Shown: piece after piece, positions 26,326-34,024 of the stretch
Position numbering within the stretch: position 1 is the stretch's first letter
Layout: each line of letters begins with the position of its first letter
From: Methanocalculus taiwanensis
GTDB lineage: Archaea > Halobacteriota > Methanomicrobia > Methanomicrobiales > Methanocorpusculaceae
NCBI RefSeq assembly: GCF_024372745.1
Contig: NZ_VOTZ01000021.1
Location: forward strand, 1-43,886
Direction of reading: 5' to 3'
DNA: 43,886 nt
Position numbers and translations under genes: made by a program
The notes under the pieces: generated by a model
Told to the model about the DNA's origin: nothing
Seen by the model: only the letters and a program-made list of their open reading frames with translations
Database searches by the model: none

Positions 26326-26346
26326 ATACAATGAGAGAGATTGTAT
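26326..26346 (+). promoter_or_regulatory. Inverted repeat directly before the deacetylase-family start codon
   Basis: ATACAAT (26326-26332) and ATTGTAT (26340-26346) form a perfect 7-bp inverted repeat with loop GAGAGAG, ending 4 nt before ATG 26351. As DNA it could be an operator near the transcription start; as RNA it would hide the start region. No Shine-Dalgarno sequence is visible here. Confidence 0.4.
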
Positions 26347-26350
26347 CATA

Positions 26351-27328
26351 ATGCCGAAAACCTCCGCGGTATCAGGGGAGATCTTCTTCCTTCACCACCT
26401 CGATAACCATCCGGAATGTGCTATCCGCCTTGATACGCTCAGGGACTGTATTCCGGAGGGGGTGGTGATTCATTCCCCGGTTCTGGCGGAAGTAAACGAT
26501 CTCGAGCTGGTCCATACTCCTGAACATGTGATGATGATCCGCCAGCTCTCCGAATTCGGGGGGGTGAGGTTCATCAATCCGGATACCTATGTCACCTCGC
26601 ATTCATATGAGGTGGCATCGTATGCGGCTGGTTCGGCGATCTTTGCCGCGGAACGCGCTATGGATGGTGAACGGTCGTTTGCCCTTGTCCGCCCCCCGGG
26701 ACACCATGCCGAACCGGATCGTGCAATGGGGTTCTGCCTCTTCAACAGCGCCGCTATTGCAGCAGCCTCCCTTCTTAAGGAATGTGATCGGGTTGCCATT
26801 CTAGACTGGGATGTGCACCACGGGAACGGGACACAGAAGGCGTTCTATACCAGTGACCGGGTCCTGGTGATGTCAATCCATCAGAGCAACAGTTTTCCAA
26901 GGACCGGGTGGATTGATGAGATCGGCTCTGGTGCCGGGAAGGGATATAACCTGAATGCGCCAATCCTCCCGGGCTGTGGATTAACCGATTATCGCTACCT
27001 CATCAGTGAGGTATTCATCCCCGCAATGCTCCGTTTCAGGCCGGAAGCCCTGATCATCTCTGCTGGACAGGATGGGCTGAGCGATGATCCACTCGCAGGG
27101 ATGCGCCTTCTCCCCGGAGATTTCGGCCTGCTGACACGAACAATTACCGATGCTCTCGATCTGCCGATCGCCCTTGTGCTTGAAGGCGGATATGGCCCGT
27201 CTATGGGAAAGTCCATATATTCGATCTTCTCAGCACTGAAGGGCGATACGCTCCATGAACCTGGGATCACTACCCCGCATGCGGGTACACTCAGGATAGC
27301 AAAACTCCTGCAGAGGGTACAGATCTGA
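26351..27328 (+). CDS. Histone deacetylase-family (Zn-dependent) amidohydrolase
   Basis: A 325-aa class II-type deacetylase-fold protein. Motifs: FALVRPPGHHAEPDRAMGFCLFNSAAIAA with the tandem catalytic histidines, VAILDWDVHHGNGTQKAFY with zinc-binding Asp and His, and SAGQDGLSDDPLAGM with the second zinc Asp. Members deacetylate lysines, acetylpolyamines or other small amides; in an archaeon with Alba or histone chromatin any of these is possible. It has a 67-bp spacer after glmS with two inverted repeats, so it is likely transcribed separately. The residue set looks complete. Confidence 0.88.
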   Translation: MPKTSAVSGEIFFLHHLDNHPECAIRLDTLRDCIPEGVVIHSPVLAEVNDLELVHTPEHVMMIRQLSEFGGVRFINPDTYVTSHSYEVASYAAGSAIFAAERAMDGERSFALVRPPGHHAEPDRAMGFCLFNSAAIAAASLLKECDRVAILDWDVHHGNGTQKAFYTSDRVLVMSIHQSNSFPRTGWIDEIGSGAGKGYNLNAPILPGCGLTDYRYLISEVFIPAMLRFRPEALIISAGQDGLSDDPLAGMRLLPGDFGLLTRTITDALDLPIALVLEGGYGPSMGKSIYSIFSALKGDTLHEPGITTPHAGTLRIAKLLQRVQI

Positions 27329-27374
27329 TTGGAACTGCCAATACCTTTATGGGGGATGGTATCAACAATCGGCT

Positions 27375-27662
27375 ATGGCAAGTGAGATCATGCCGGGGCA
27401 GGCAGTGCGGTATGGGAGAACCGGTACCGTCGGCACTGTTACCCGGATAGAGGATATCGGGGGCATTCTTTTTGGCTGTATTGATACAACCAATCTCCTC
27501 TACCGGATTGATCTCCTCACTCCAGTGGAGCTGAGAGAAGGGAAGGTTGTGAAGGTGAAGAGAGATGCACGAGACGCCATTACAGAAGAACGTCTTCGTG
27601 AAACTGTCGCCGCAGAAAGTGCCTGGCTCAATGTTGATGGTGCCTGTGAAGGCGGAGGATGA
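27375..27662 (+). CDS. DUF2098 family protein
   Basis: A 95-aa protein with the pattern of the methanogen DUF2098 family: GQAVRYGRTGTVGTVTRIEDIGG, then FGCIDTTNLLYRIDLLTPVE. It is probably a small beta-barrel of unknown function found mostly in methanogens. ATG 27375 lies about 28 bp after a box A candidate (ACCTTTATG, about 27343-27351), so the transcript may be nearly leaderless. It converges with nikR, whose end is 8 bp away. Confidence 0.75.
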   Translation: MASEIMPGQAVRYGRTGTVGTVTRIEDIGGILFGCIDTTNLLYRIDLLTPVELREGKVVKVKRDARDAITEERLRETVAAESAWLNVDGACEGGG

Positions 27663-27670
27663 TTTCCCTC

Positions 27671-28099
27671 TTAAACTCTGTCTTTTACGGGAATCGTTGT
27701 CAGTTTCACTGACTCTACACCTTTCTGGGCCATCAGCCGTTCAGCGATGGCTTTGAGATTTCCGCCATCCCCTCTGACCAAAATGACCTCAAGGCACCGT
27801 TCATGGGTGACATGTGAGTGCAAAGATGCCTGAATCACATTCATATATTCATGCTGTATCTCGGTCAGCGTCTGGATCAGCCCCCGGTGTTCATGATCGT
27901 ACACCATGGTGATGACGCCCTGCCGCTCCCCTTTTACATCCGACATCCACTGGTAATAGGTGATGTAGCTTCTGATCGCATCCCTGATCCCTTCAGATCT
28001 GGATGAGTATCCACGCATGTTAATGATGTCATCAAACGTGTCGAGAAGATTTTTTGGGAGCGATATTCCAATTCGGGATAATTCAGAGTCTCCTGTCAT
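27671..28099 (-). CDS. nikR: Nickel-responsive transcriptional regulator NikR
   Basis: A 142-aa ribbon-helix-helix DNA-binding protein with a C-terminal ACT-like nickel-sensing domain. The N-terminal RHH region reads RIGISLPKNLLDTFDDIINMRGYSSRSEGIRDAIR. The square-planar Ni site is complete: H83, H94, H96 and C102, with the same spacing (11, 2, 6) as H76/H87/H89/C95 of E. coli NikR. It likely represses nickel uptake, important for Ni-dependent methanogenesis and hydrogenases. ATG 28099 is chosen over the more upstream 28129 because a GTAGGA-type ribosome site lies just before it. No nickel transporter is present in the window. Confidence 0.93.
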   Translation of the reverse strand: MTGDSELSRIGISLPKNLLDTFDDIINMRGYSSRSEGIRDAIRSYITYYQWMSDVKGERQGVITMVYDHEHRGLIQTLTEIQHEYMNVIQASLHSHVTHERCLEVILVRGDGGNLKAIAERLMAQKGVESVKLTTIPVKDRV

Positions 28100-28257
28100 A
28101 ATGTTCCTACTTCTATCTATTGCATTCAACGATATTACTATTTCGGAAAAAAACCCATAGTACTGGCATACATTGTATCTACATCCGCCCGGATACAGAG
28201 GAGTGTTTCTGTGATGAGGATTCCCCGGTGCACTGAGATATTATCTATGAGAAGAAC

Positions 28258-28278
28258 GATTATATAGGCTAAGGAGGT
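28258..28278 (+). promoter_or_regulatory. Promoter and strong ribosome binding site before aIF2 gamma
   Basis: Box A ATTATATAGG (about 28259-28268) is followed by AAGGAGGT (28271-28278), one of the strongest Shine-Dalgarno matches in the window, 10 nt before a TTG codon at 28289. In-frame TGA at 28280-28282 excludes any earlier start. If transcription began about 25 nt after this box A, the Shine-Dalgarno would be lost, so another promoter further upstream may also be used. Confidence 0.55.
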
Positions 28279-28288
28279 TTGAGTTTCT

Positions 28289-29524
28289 TTGCATGATCCA
28301 ACAATACCAAGTGTCAATATAGGCGTCGTCGGCCACGTCGACCACGGGAAGACGACGCTCGTCTCCGGGATTACCGGTACATGGACCGATCGCCACAGTG
28401 AAGAATTAAAGAGGGGGATATCGATCCGCCTTGGGTATGCCGACGCGACCTTTTATCGGTGCCTTTCCTGTGCTGAGGGGGATTCATACTCCGTATCAGC
28501 AACATGCCCTGAATGTGGCGGGAAAACGGAGCCTGTTCGTTCGGTCTCTTTTGTGGATGCACCGGGTCACGAGACTCTTATGGCGACGATGCTGTCTGGT
28601 TCTGCTATTATGGATGGTGCCATGCTCATCATCGCAGCCAATGAGCCATGTCCTCAACCCCAGACAAAAGAGCACCTGATGGCACTTGAACTGACCGGCA
28701 TTACGCGCATCGTGATAGTGCAGAATAAGATTGATGTCGTCACACAGCAGGCGGCTCTTGAAAATTATAAACAGATAAAAAAGTTCATTAAAGGCACTGT
28801 TGCAGAGAATGCACCAATCATTCCGGTATCCGCCCAGAAAAAAATTAACTTTTCATCCCTGATCGCTGCCGTAAATGAGACGATCCCTGAGATTGAAGGG
28901 GATCCAAACAAACCTCCGGTTCTCCTTATCGCCCGTTCATTTGATATCAACAAGCCGGGCTCGAAATGGAAGGATATACGAGGCGGGGTTATCGGAGGCT
29001 CCCTTATCAGGGGTCTGCTTCATGACGGCGATGAGATTGAGATCCGGCCCGGACGTCAGCATACTATCGAGAATAAGACAAAATGGGAGCCTATCCGGAC
29101 AAAGGTCAGTTCAATGCACATGGGCTCGAAGAAGATTGCTGTTGCAACGCCCGGCGGACTGACCGGCATCGGAACAAAGCTTGATCCTGCGATCACGAAG
29201 AGCGACACCCTTGTCGGGCAGGTCGCCGGCCATCCTGACCAGCTGCCTCCGGTCTGGGACAAACTGAAATTTGATGTCACCCTGATGGAGCGTGTCGTCG
29301 GCGCCACCTCTGAACAGCTGATCGAGCCGCTGAAGCATAAAGAGCCACTGATGCTCTCTGTCGGAACTGCGGTCACTGTGGGTGTTGTCACCGGGACGAA
29401 GAAGAACTCCGTCGAGGTAGTCCTCAAACGGCCTGTATGTGCGGAGGTCGGGTCCCGTATTGCTATCTCAAGACAGGTAGGTGGACGGTGGCGGCTTATC
29501 GGAATGGGGGTTCTGACAGAGTAA
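28289..29524 (+). CDS. eif2g: Translation initiation factor aIF2, gamma subunit
   Basis: A 411-aa GTPase, core of the aIF2 complex that brings initiator Met-tRNA to the small ribosomal subunit. G motifs: [14 protein letters not shown] (G1), [12 protein letters not shown] (G3) and VQNKIDVV (G4). A zinc knuckle (C-L-S-C ... C-P-E-C) lies near residues 52-72, followed by the EF-Tu-like beta-barrel domains. The start is a TTG: the conserved protein begins directly after it, no ATG or GTG is in frame, and a strong AAGGAGGT stands upstream. It heads the conserved euryarchaeal operon running to at least 33.8 kb. Confidence 0.96.
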   Translation: MHDPTIPSVNIGVVGHVDHGKTTLVSGITGTWTDRHSEELKRGISIRLGYADATFYRCLSCAEGDSYSVSATCPECGGKTEPVRSVSFVDAPGHETLMATMLSGSAIMDGAMLIIAANEPCPQPQTKEHLMALELTGITRIVIVQNKIDVVTQQAALENYKQIKKFIKGTVAENAPIIPVSAQKKINFSSLIAAVNETIPEIEGDPNKPPVLLIARSFDINKPGSKWKDIRGGVIGGSLIRGLLHDGDEIEIRPGRQHTIENKTKWEPIRTKVSSMHMGSKKIAVATPGGLTGIGTKLDPAITKSDTLVGQVAGHPDQLPPVWDKLKFDVTLMERVVGATSEQLIEPLKHKEPLMLSVGTAVTVGVVTGTKKNSVEVVLKRPVCAEVGSRIAISRQVGGRWRLIGMGVLTE

Positions 29525-29901
29525 TAGTCCTCCTTGATACGAATGCACTTCTTATCCCTTCACGATCAGGTGTTGATATCTTCAACGGCCTGCAGGAGAT
29601 CTTCGGTGCATTCGAGCCGGTTGTGCCGGCCGAGGTGGTGGATGAATTGCGGGCACTTTCGCAAGGGAGGGGTAAATCTGCGGCAGCAGCCCGTTTTGGT
29701 CTTGCCCTCCTGCCACAGTGTCGTATTCTTCCGGCACAGGATACTCCGGCGCCGGTTGATGAGATTGTTGCCCGTTCGGCGGAAATTCTTTCTGCTCCGG
29801 TTGTAACAAATGACAGGAAACTAAAAGATGATCTCCTTCACAAGGGCATCCCGGTATTAATATTAAGAAACCAGAAACGATTGGAACTGATCAGAAAGTA
29901 G
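29488..29901 (+). CDS. PIN-domain protein (start uncertain)
   Basis: A PIN-fold putative ribonuclease; the conserved part begins [19 protein letters not shown] and has acidic residues in [13 protein letters not shown] and [13 protein letters not shown]. It is the archaeal PIN type regularly found after aIF2 gamma and may act in RNA processing. No antitoxin partner is present, so it is not a typical VapBC toxin. GTG 29488 is the nearest standard start but adds about 12 non-conserved residues; the natural beginning (I-V-L-L-D) would be an ATA at 29524, overlapping the TAA of the upstream gene and preceded by GGGGGT. Confidence 0.75.
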   Translation: MAAYRNGGSDRVIVLLDTNALLIPSRSGVDIFNGLQEIFGAFEPVVPAEVVDELRALSQGRGKSAAAARFGLALLPQCRILPAQDTPAPVDEIVARSAEILSAPVVTNDRKLKDDLLHKGIPVLILRNQKRLELIRK

Positions 29902-29910
29902 GTATGGGAT

Positions 29911-30492
29911 ATGTATTACAAGCTGAAACTAGCCGATAAGGTTCGGGTCCCCGCTAACCGCCTTGGTGAGGATCTCCGTGTTGTTCTCCTTGATGTACTT
30001 CAGGAGCAGCTCGAAGGGAGTATCGATAAGGAGATCGGGATATTCATCGTCGTCACTGATATCGATGAGATCGGGGAGGGAGAGATCATCCCCGGTGATG
30101 GGGCGGTATACTATGACGTCACCTTCGAGGCGCTTGCGCTCCGGATTGCCCTTCAGGAGATTATCGAGGGTATTGTCGTCGAAACGACAGGATTTGGTGC
30201 GTTTGTAAGCCTTGGCCCGATTGATGCGATGTTGCATGTGAGCCAGATCTCGGATGATTACATCAACCACGATGAGAAAAACTCACGTCTGGTCTGCCAG
30301 CAGACAAACCGGACGATTGGTGTTGGCGATGTTGTCAGGGCTCGTATCGTCTCACTCTCATTAAACGAGCGCGAGCCTCGTGAGAGCAAAATAGGGCTGA
30401 CGATGCGCCAGGCAGGCCTTGGAACCGCACAGTGGCTCGAAGACGACCATAATAAGGAGATCGGCCAGAGGAGTGTCGATGCCCGTTCGTAA
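29911..30492 (+). CDS. rpoE1: DNA-directed RNA polymerase subunit Rpo7 (RpoE')
   Basis: A 193-aa stalk subunit of archaeal RNA polymerase. The N-terminal tip domain (MYYKLKLADKVRVPANRLGEDL) is followed by the S1/OB RNA-binding domain (EGIVVETTGFGAFVSLGPIDAMLHVSQISDDYI, residues about 82-115). With Rpo4 it forms the stalk that aids promoter melting and binds emerging RNA. It follows the PIN gene by 9 bp and overlaps spt4 by 14 bp. Confidence 0.95.
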   Translation: MYYKLKLADKVRVPANRLGEDLRVVLLDVLQEQLEGSIDKEIGIFIVVTDIDEIGEGEIIPGDGAVYYDVTFEALALRIALQEIIEGIVVETTGFGAFVSLGPIDAMLHVSQISDDYINHDEKNSRLVCQQTNRTIGVGDVVRARIVSLSLNEREPRESKIGLTMRQAGLGTAQWLEDDHNKEIGQRSVDARS

Positions 30493-30685
30493 GAAGCAGG
30501 ATCAGGTCTGCAGGCAGTGCCACCGGGTGCTTGATGGAGATAAGGAGGCATGCATCATCTGTGGTGATGCCAACCTCTCCACAGACTGGCAGGGATATGT
30601 CGTCATCATCGATCCGAAACATTCAGAGATCGCAGAAAAGATGAATATCGACCTTCCCGGACGATATGCACTGAAGGTTCGTTAA
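30479..30685 (+). CDS. spt4: Transcription elongation factor Spt4 (RpoE'')
   Basis: A 68-aa zinc protein, partner of Spt5 in processive transcription. Zinc ligands are C11-x2-C14 (VCRQCHRVL) and C25-x2-C28 (ACIICGD), followed by LSTDWQGYVVIIDP and the C-terminal PGRYALKVR typical of the family. ATG 30479 gives the standard N-terminus; the frame is open further upstream but that part is the rpoE1 3' end. Its stop TAA overlaps the next ATG. Confidence 0.93.
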   Translation: MPVRKKQDQVCRQCHRVLDGDKEACIICGDANLSTDWQGYVVIIDPKHSEIAEKMNIDLPGRYALKVR

Positions 30686-31188
30686 TGCTCCGGCTCCAGG
30701 ATGAGTTCCGCGACCTCTTCAGGAGGCCGTTTGGAACACTCTTCTCTGATATAAGCAAGGTAATCCCACTCCTCCCGGGGAAGGTCGTTTATTCTGTCGG
30801 GGACGTTGTCACCGACTCTCTCCTCTCGCGCGGCATCTATCCTGATATTGCTGTTATTGATGGTTATACGATGCGGTCGCCTTTTCTTAAAACGCCGCTC
30901 TATGCAGGAGCGCGGCAGATCAGGGTCGTAAATCCTGCTGGAATGATCACAGCAGATCTCATCTCCGGACTCAATGAAGCGATCACACATCCGCCCGCAC
31001 TGGTTTTTGTCGAAGGTGAGGAGGATCTGGCGGTGATACCGCTTGTCATTGCAGCCCCAAATGGCGCTCTTGTTCTCTATGGGCAGCCGGGCGAAGGGGT
31101 TGTACTCAGGGAGATTGATGATTCTGCCAGGGAAGATGCGCGGATCCTCCTCTCGTATTTCACCAGTGAGAACGCCAGTATTAAATAA
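30685..31188 (+). CDS. GTP-dependent dephospho-CoA kinase (DUF359)
   Basis: A 167-aa DUF359 protein. Members were shown in Thermococcus to phosphorylate dephospho-CoA with GTP, completing archaeal CoA synthesis. Recognisable blocks are RRPFGTLF, VYSVGDVVTDSLLSRGIYPDIAVIDGYTMR, VVNPAGMIT and VFVEGEEDLAVIPLVIAAPNGALVLYGQPGEG. It overlaps spt4 by one base (TAATG), matching the usual euryarchaeal order spt4-DUF359-S24e. Confidence 0.92.
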   Translation: MLRLQDEFRDLFRRPFGTLFSDISKVIPLLPGKVVYSVGDVVTDSLLSRGIYPDIAVIDGYTMRSPFLKTPLYAGARQIRVVNPAGMITADLISGLNEAITHPPALVFVEGEEDLAVIPLVIAAPNGALVLYGQPGEGVVLREIDDSAREDARILLSYFTSENASIK

Positions 31189-31216
31189 CTACCCTGATAA
31201 TAATTCTGGGATACCG

Positions 31217-31510
31217 ATGGAGATTCAGATTACAGCCAATACAAGAAATGAACTCTTGCTCCGAAATGAAGTAGAGTTTACCCTGACGTTTGAAGGCGCA
31301 ACCCCTTCAAGAAAAGAGATCATTGGAAAGCTCGGTGCTCTTCTGAATGCACATGAAGAGAAGATGGCGCTTGATTCCATCAAAACCCAATACGGTTCAC
31401 GTATCGGAAAGGGTCTTGCCAGAATCTATGACACGCCTGAAGCGCGTGCACGAACCGAGCGCGAATACATCATCTCCCGTGGCCAGCCAAAGGCAGAAGC
31501 GGAGGAGTAA
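31217..31510 (+). CDS. rps24e: Ribosomal protein S24e
   Basis: A 97-aa small-subunit ribosomal protein. The opening [23 protein letters not shown] and the block [17 protein letters not shown] are typical, as is [23 protein letters not shown] near the end. ATG 31217 lies 28 bp after the DUF359 stop. S27ae follows after 2 bp. Confidence 0.95.
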   Translation: MEIQITANTRNELLLRNEVEFTLTFEGATPSRKEIIGKLGALLNAHEEKMALDSIKTQYGSRIGKGLARIYDTPEARARTEREYIISRGQPKAEAEE

Positions 31511-31512
31511 TA

Positions 31513-31668
31513 ATGGCAGACGGACGCTTTAAGCATTATACAATCGAAGGCGATAAGGCGGTTTCCCAGAAACGCCACTGCCCGCGTTGCGGACCAGGCG
31601 TTTTTCTCGCAACACATGCGGATCGCGTATCGTGTGGCAAGTGCGGATTTACTGAATTCAACAAGTAA
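31513..31668 (+). CDS. rps27ae: Ribosomal protein S27ae
   Basis: A 51-aa zinc ribosomal protein: [15 protein letters not shown], then zinc ligands C23-x2-C26 ([17 protein letters not shown]) and C41-x2-C44 ([10 protein letters not shown]). It is only 52 codons long. ATG 31513 is preceded by GGAGGAG at the S24e end. In eukaryotes this protein is fused to ubiquitin; here it stands alone, as normal in archaea. Confidence 0.95.
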   Translation: MADGRFKHYTIEGDKAVSQKRHCPRCGPGVFLATHADRVSCGKCGFTEFNK

Positions 31669-31675
31669 TTGATAC

Positions 31676-33244
31676 ATGCCTCGTGTCGGGCAGGTACTGG
31701 GGATTGAGGGGACAGCATGGAACCTCAGTGCCGCTGTTTTTGATGAGGATCTTGTTAGCCTGTCGTCATCTGCCTATTCGCCCCCAAAGGGGGGTATCCA
31801 TCCCCGTGAGGCTGCCCAGCATCATGCAGCAGTCCTGAAGGATGTGATTACATCTGCGCTTGCAGATGCGGATGAGATCGCCGGTGTGGCCTTTTCACAG
31901 GGTCCGGGACTTGGCCCCTGCCTCCGGACCGTTGGAACCGCAGCACGCTCACTGGCACTCAGCCTTGGTGTTCCGTTGATCGGTGTCAACCACTGTGTTG
32001 CGCATATCGAAATCGGGCGATTTGCTACAGGTTTTGCCGATCCGATTGTGCTCTATGCGAGTGGTGCCAATACGCAGGTGCTCGGGTATCTCAATGGAAG
32101 ATACCGGATCTTTGGGGAGACACTTGATATCGGGATAGGAAACGCGCTGGATAAGTTTGCGAGGCACCATGCCCTCCCCCATCCCGGAGGGCCTGTTGTC
32201 GAGGAACTGGCACGGAAAGGGTCGTATATTCCCCTCCCCTATACGGTAAAGGGAATGGATCTCGCTTTTTCAGGGCTTGTATCTGCTGCAAAAGATTCCG
32301 CTGCGCCGCTTCCCGATGTCTGTTACAGCCTGCAGGAGACGGCATTTGCGATGTGTGTCGAGGTTACCGAGCGGGCCCTAGCCCATACCGGCAAGGATGA
32401 GGCGATCCTGGTCGGTGGTGTAGGGGTAAATTCCCGTCTTCAGGAGATGCTCTCGGTGATGTGCGGAGAGCGCGGTGCATCGTTTTCAGTGCCCGAGCGA
32501 AAATATATGGGTGACAATGGTGCGATGATCGCCTATACCGGGAGGATCATGCTGGAAAGCGGGCAGACAATTTCGATCCCGCAATCCCGTGTGAACCCGG
32601 CATACCGATCAGATCAGGTTGAGGTTACCTGGAGGAGGGAAGCAGGATCGGTCTTTGATCGAAGACAGTCCGATGAGATGCTTCGGGGAGCAGAAGCAGA
32701 GGTGGAGCTCTCCGGGGATGGTGCCCGTAAACGCCGCCTGAAGAAGGGGTATCGCCATCCTATCCTTGATTCCGAACTGATTCGGGAAAGGACCCGTGCC
32801 GAAGCACGCATAATCGCTTCAGCACGCCGCGCGGGTGTTCCGACCCCGGTGATCATGGATGTTACCCGTGATACCATCCTGATGGAGGAGATCAGGGGAG
32901 ATATCCTGAAGTATGTCCTTGATCCCGCTTCTGCTGAAGAGGTGGGTGCGACGATCGGAAAGCTGCATGGTGCAGGGATCGCACATGGCGACCTGACGAC
33001 AAGCAATATGATCAAGAGAGGGGATCAGATCGTCCTGATTGACTTTGGGCTGTCACAGATCACCTCTGAGATTGAGGCGCGGGGTGTGGATATCCATGTG
33101 ATCTTCCAGACACTTGAGAGCACCCGGCCGGATGCTGACTTATTGAAGGAGGCGTTTGTGAAGGGGTATTGTAATGCGTTCCCCGGAGCAGGTGATGTCC
33201 TTGTCCGGGAGCATGAGATTGAGCTGCGGGGGCGGTATCTCTGA
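31676..33244 (+). CDS. kae1-bud32: tRNA t6A synthesis fusion protein Kae1-Bud32
   Basis: A 522-aa fusion of two KEOPS subunits. Residues 1 to about 325 are Kae1/TsaD: VLGIEGTAWNLSAAVFD, metal-binding histidines in GVNHCVAHIEIG, GNALDKFARHHALPHPGG and AILVGGVGVNSRLQEML. The rest is the Bud32 atypical kinase/ATPase: ARKRRLKKGYRHPILDSELIRERTRAEARI, catalytic HGDLTTSNMI and LIDFGLSQI. The complex transfers threonylcarbamoyl to A37 of ANN-decoding tRNAs. The fusion is common in euryarchaea. Its TGA overlaps the presumed start of the next gene. Confidence 0.96.
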   Translation: MPRVGQVLGIEGTAWNLSAAVFDEDLVSLSSSAYSPPKGGIHPREAAQHHAAVLKDVITSALADADEIAGVAFSQGPGLGPCLRTVGTAARSLALSLGVPLIGVNHCVAHIEIGRFATGFADPIVLYASGANTQVLGYLNGRYRIFGETLDIGIGNALDKFARHHALPHPGGPVVEELARKGSYIPLPYTVKGMDLAFSGLVSAAKDSAAPLPDVCYSLQETAFAMCVEVTERALAHTGKDEAILVGGVGVNSRLQEMLSVMCGERGASFSVPERKYMGDNGAMIAYTGRIMLESGQTISIPQSRVNPAYRSDQVEVTWRREAGSVFDRRQSDEMLRGAEAEVELSGDGARKRRLKKGYRHPILDSELIRERTRAEARIIASARRAGVPTPVIMDVTRDTILMEEIRGDILKYVLDPASAEEVGATIGKLHGAGIAHGDLTTSNMIKRGDQIVLIDFGLSQITSEIEARGVDIHVIFQTLESTRPDADLLKEAFVKGYCNAFPGAGDVLVREHEIELRGRYL

Positions 33245-33789
33245 TCATCACGGTCGTAACCGGCAACCCTCACAAGGTAGATGAGATCGCCTCCTTCTTC
33301 ACCGGAATTGCAGAGATTGAGCACCTCGATCTTGATATTCACGAGATCCGGCATGACGATGTCTCTTCTGTTGCCTATGAAAAAGCAAGCGCTGCATGGG
33401 ATAAACTGAAAAAACCGTTGATCGTCGATGATACGGGTTTATTCATAGCTGGGCTGAACGGGTTCCCCGGTACCTGTGCTGCATACTGCATGAAGACGAT
33501 CGGGAATGGCGGGATCCTCAGGCTGATGGAAGGTATCACCGATCGATCGGCATATTTTGAGACAGTGATTGCCTATGCATCGGATGAAGGGATCAGGGTT
33601 TTCTCAGGCAGAATCGAGGGGAAGATCCTGGAAGCTCCACGGGGGAGTGAGGGATTTGGGTATGATCCGATATTTTTTGTTGGTGACCGGTCGCTTGCTG
33701 AACTTCCACTTTCTGAGAAGAGCGCTGTCTCACACAGGGGAAAGGCACTTGCTGCATTCCGGGACTGGTTCGTCTCTTTGAGATCCTGA
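33241..33789 (+). CDS. XTP/dITP pyrophosphatase (Ham1/RdgB family), non-standard start
   Basis: A house-cleaning NTP pyrophosphatase of about 182 aa removing ITP and XTP. The N-terminal substrate loop VVTGNPHKVDEIASFF, the LIVDDTGLFI block with catalytic Asp, and SEGFGYDPIFFV and SHRGKALAAF near the end are all present. No ATG, GTG or TTG lies between an in-frame stop (33220-33222) and the conserved VTGNPHK, so the start must be CTG 33241 or ATC/ATC at 33244/33247, overlapping the Kae1-Bud32 stop. A G-rich GCGGGGGCGG precedes it. The first standard start, TTG 33418, would remove the active-site loop. Confidence 0.85.
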   Translation: MIITVVTGNPHKVDEIASFFTGIAEIEHLDLDIHEIRHDDVSSVAYEKASAAWDKLKKPLIVDDTGLFIAGLNGFPGTCAAYCMKTIGNGGILRLMEGITDRSAYFETVIAYASDEGIRVFSGRIEGKILEAPRGSEGFGYDPIFFVGDRSLAELPLSEKSAVSHRGKALAAFRDWFVSLRS

Positions 33790-33852
33790 ATACAACAATG
33801 GTTAAGAGATCAAAACGTCCACTAATAAGAAGCATATCTCTTGGTGTTTACT

Positions 33853-33999
33853 ATGGCACGTTTTCCAGAAGCTGAAGCACGACTGCTTAACGTCAAAATC
33901 TGCATGAAATGCAATTCCCGAAACGCAATCCGCGCAACTACCTGCCGGAAGTGTGGTTCAAACCAGCTTAGAACGAAGAACAAGGAACGGAAGGCATAA
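33853..33999 (+). CDS. rpl40e: Ribosomal protein L40e
   Basis: A 48-aa zinc-binding large-subunit protein. It opens [20 protein letters not shown] and has two CxxC pairs (C17/C20 and C31/C34), then a basic tail TKNKERKA. It lies 63 bp after the XTPase gene, and a T7 run follows, so it probably ends the operon or has its own promoter in the AT-rich spacer. Confidence 0.95.
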   Translation: MARFPEAEARLLNVKICMKCNSRNAIRATTCRKCGSNQLRTKNKERKA

Positions 34000-34017
34000 T
34001 CTCTTCCGCTCTCACTA

Positions 34018-34024
34018 TTTTTTT
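34018..34024 (+). terminator. Oligo-T terminator after L40e
   Basis: A run of seven T (34018-34024) lies 18 bp past the L40e stop, at the convergent junction with the DUF1917 gene. Oligo-T is the usual intrinsic termination signal in archaea. Confidence 0.5.

Noticed and set aside
28130-28288. NikR operator between nikR and aIF2 gamma
   Set aside because: No convincing GTATGA-N16-TCATAC-like or similar bipartite palindrome is present; the short ATAC-ATT-GTAT palindrome near 28170 is too small to support the claim.
29488-29901. VapC-type toxin of a toxin-antitoxin pair
   Set aside because: No antitoxin gene is adjacent, and this PIN protein occupies its usual place in the conserved aIF2 gamma-RNA polymerase operon.
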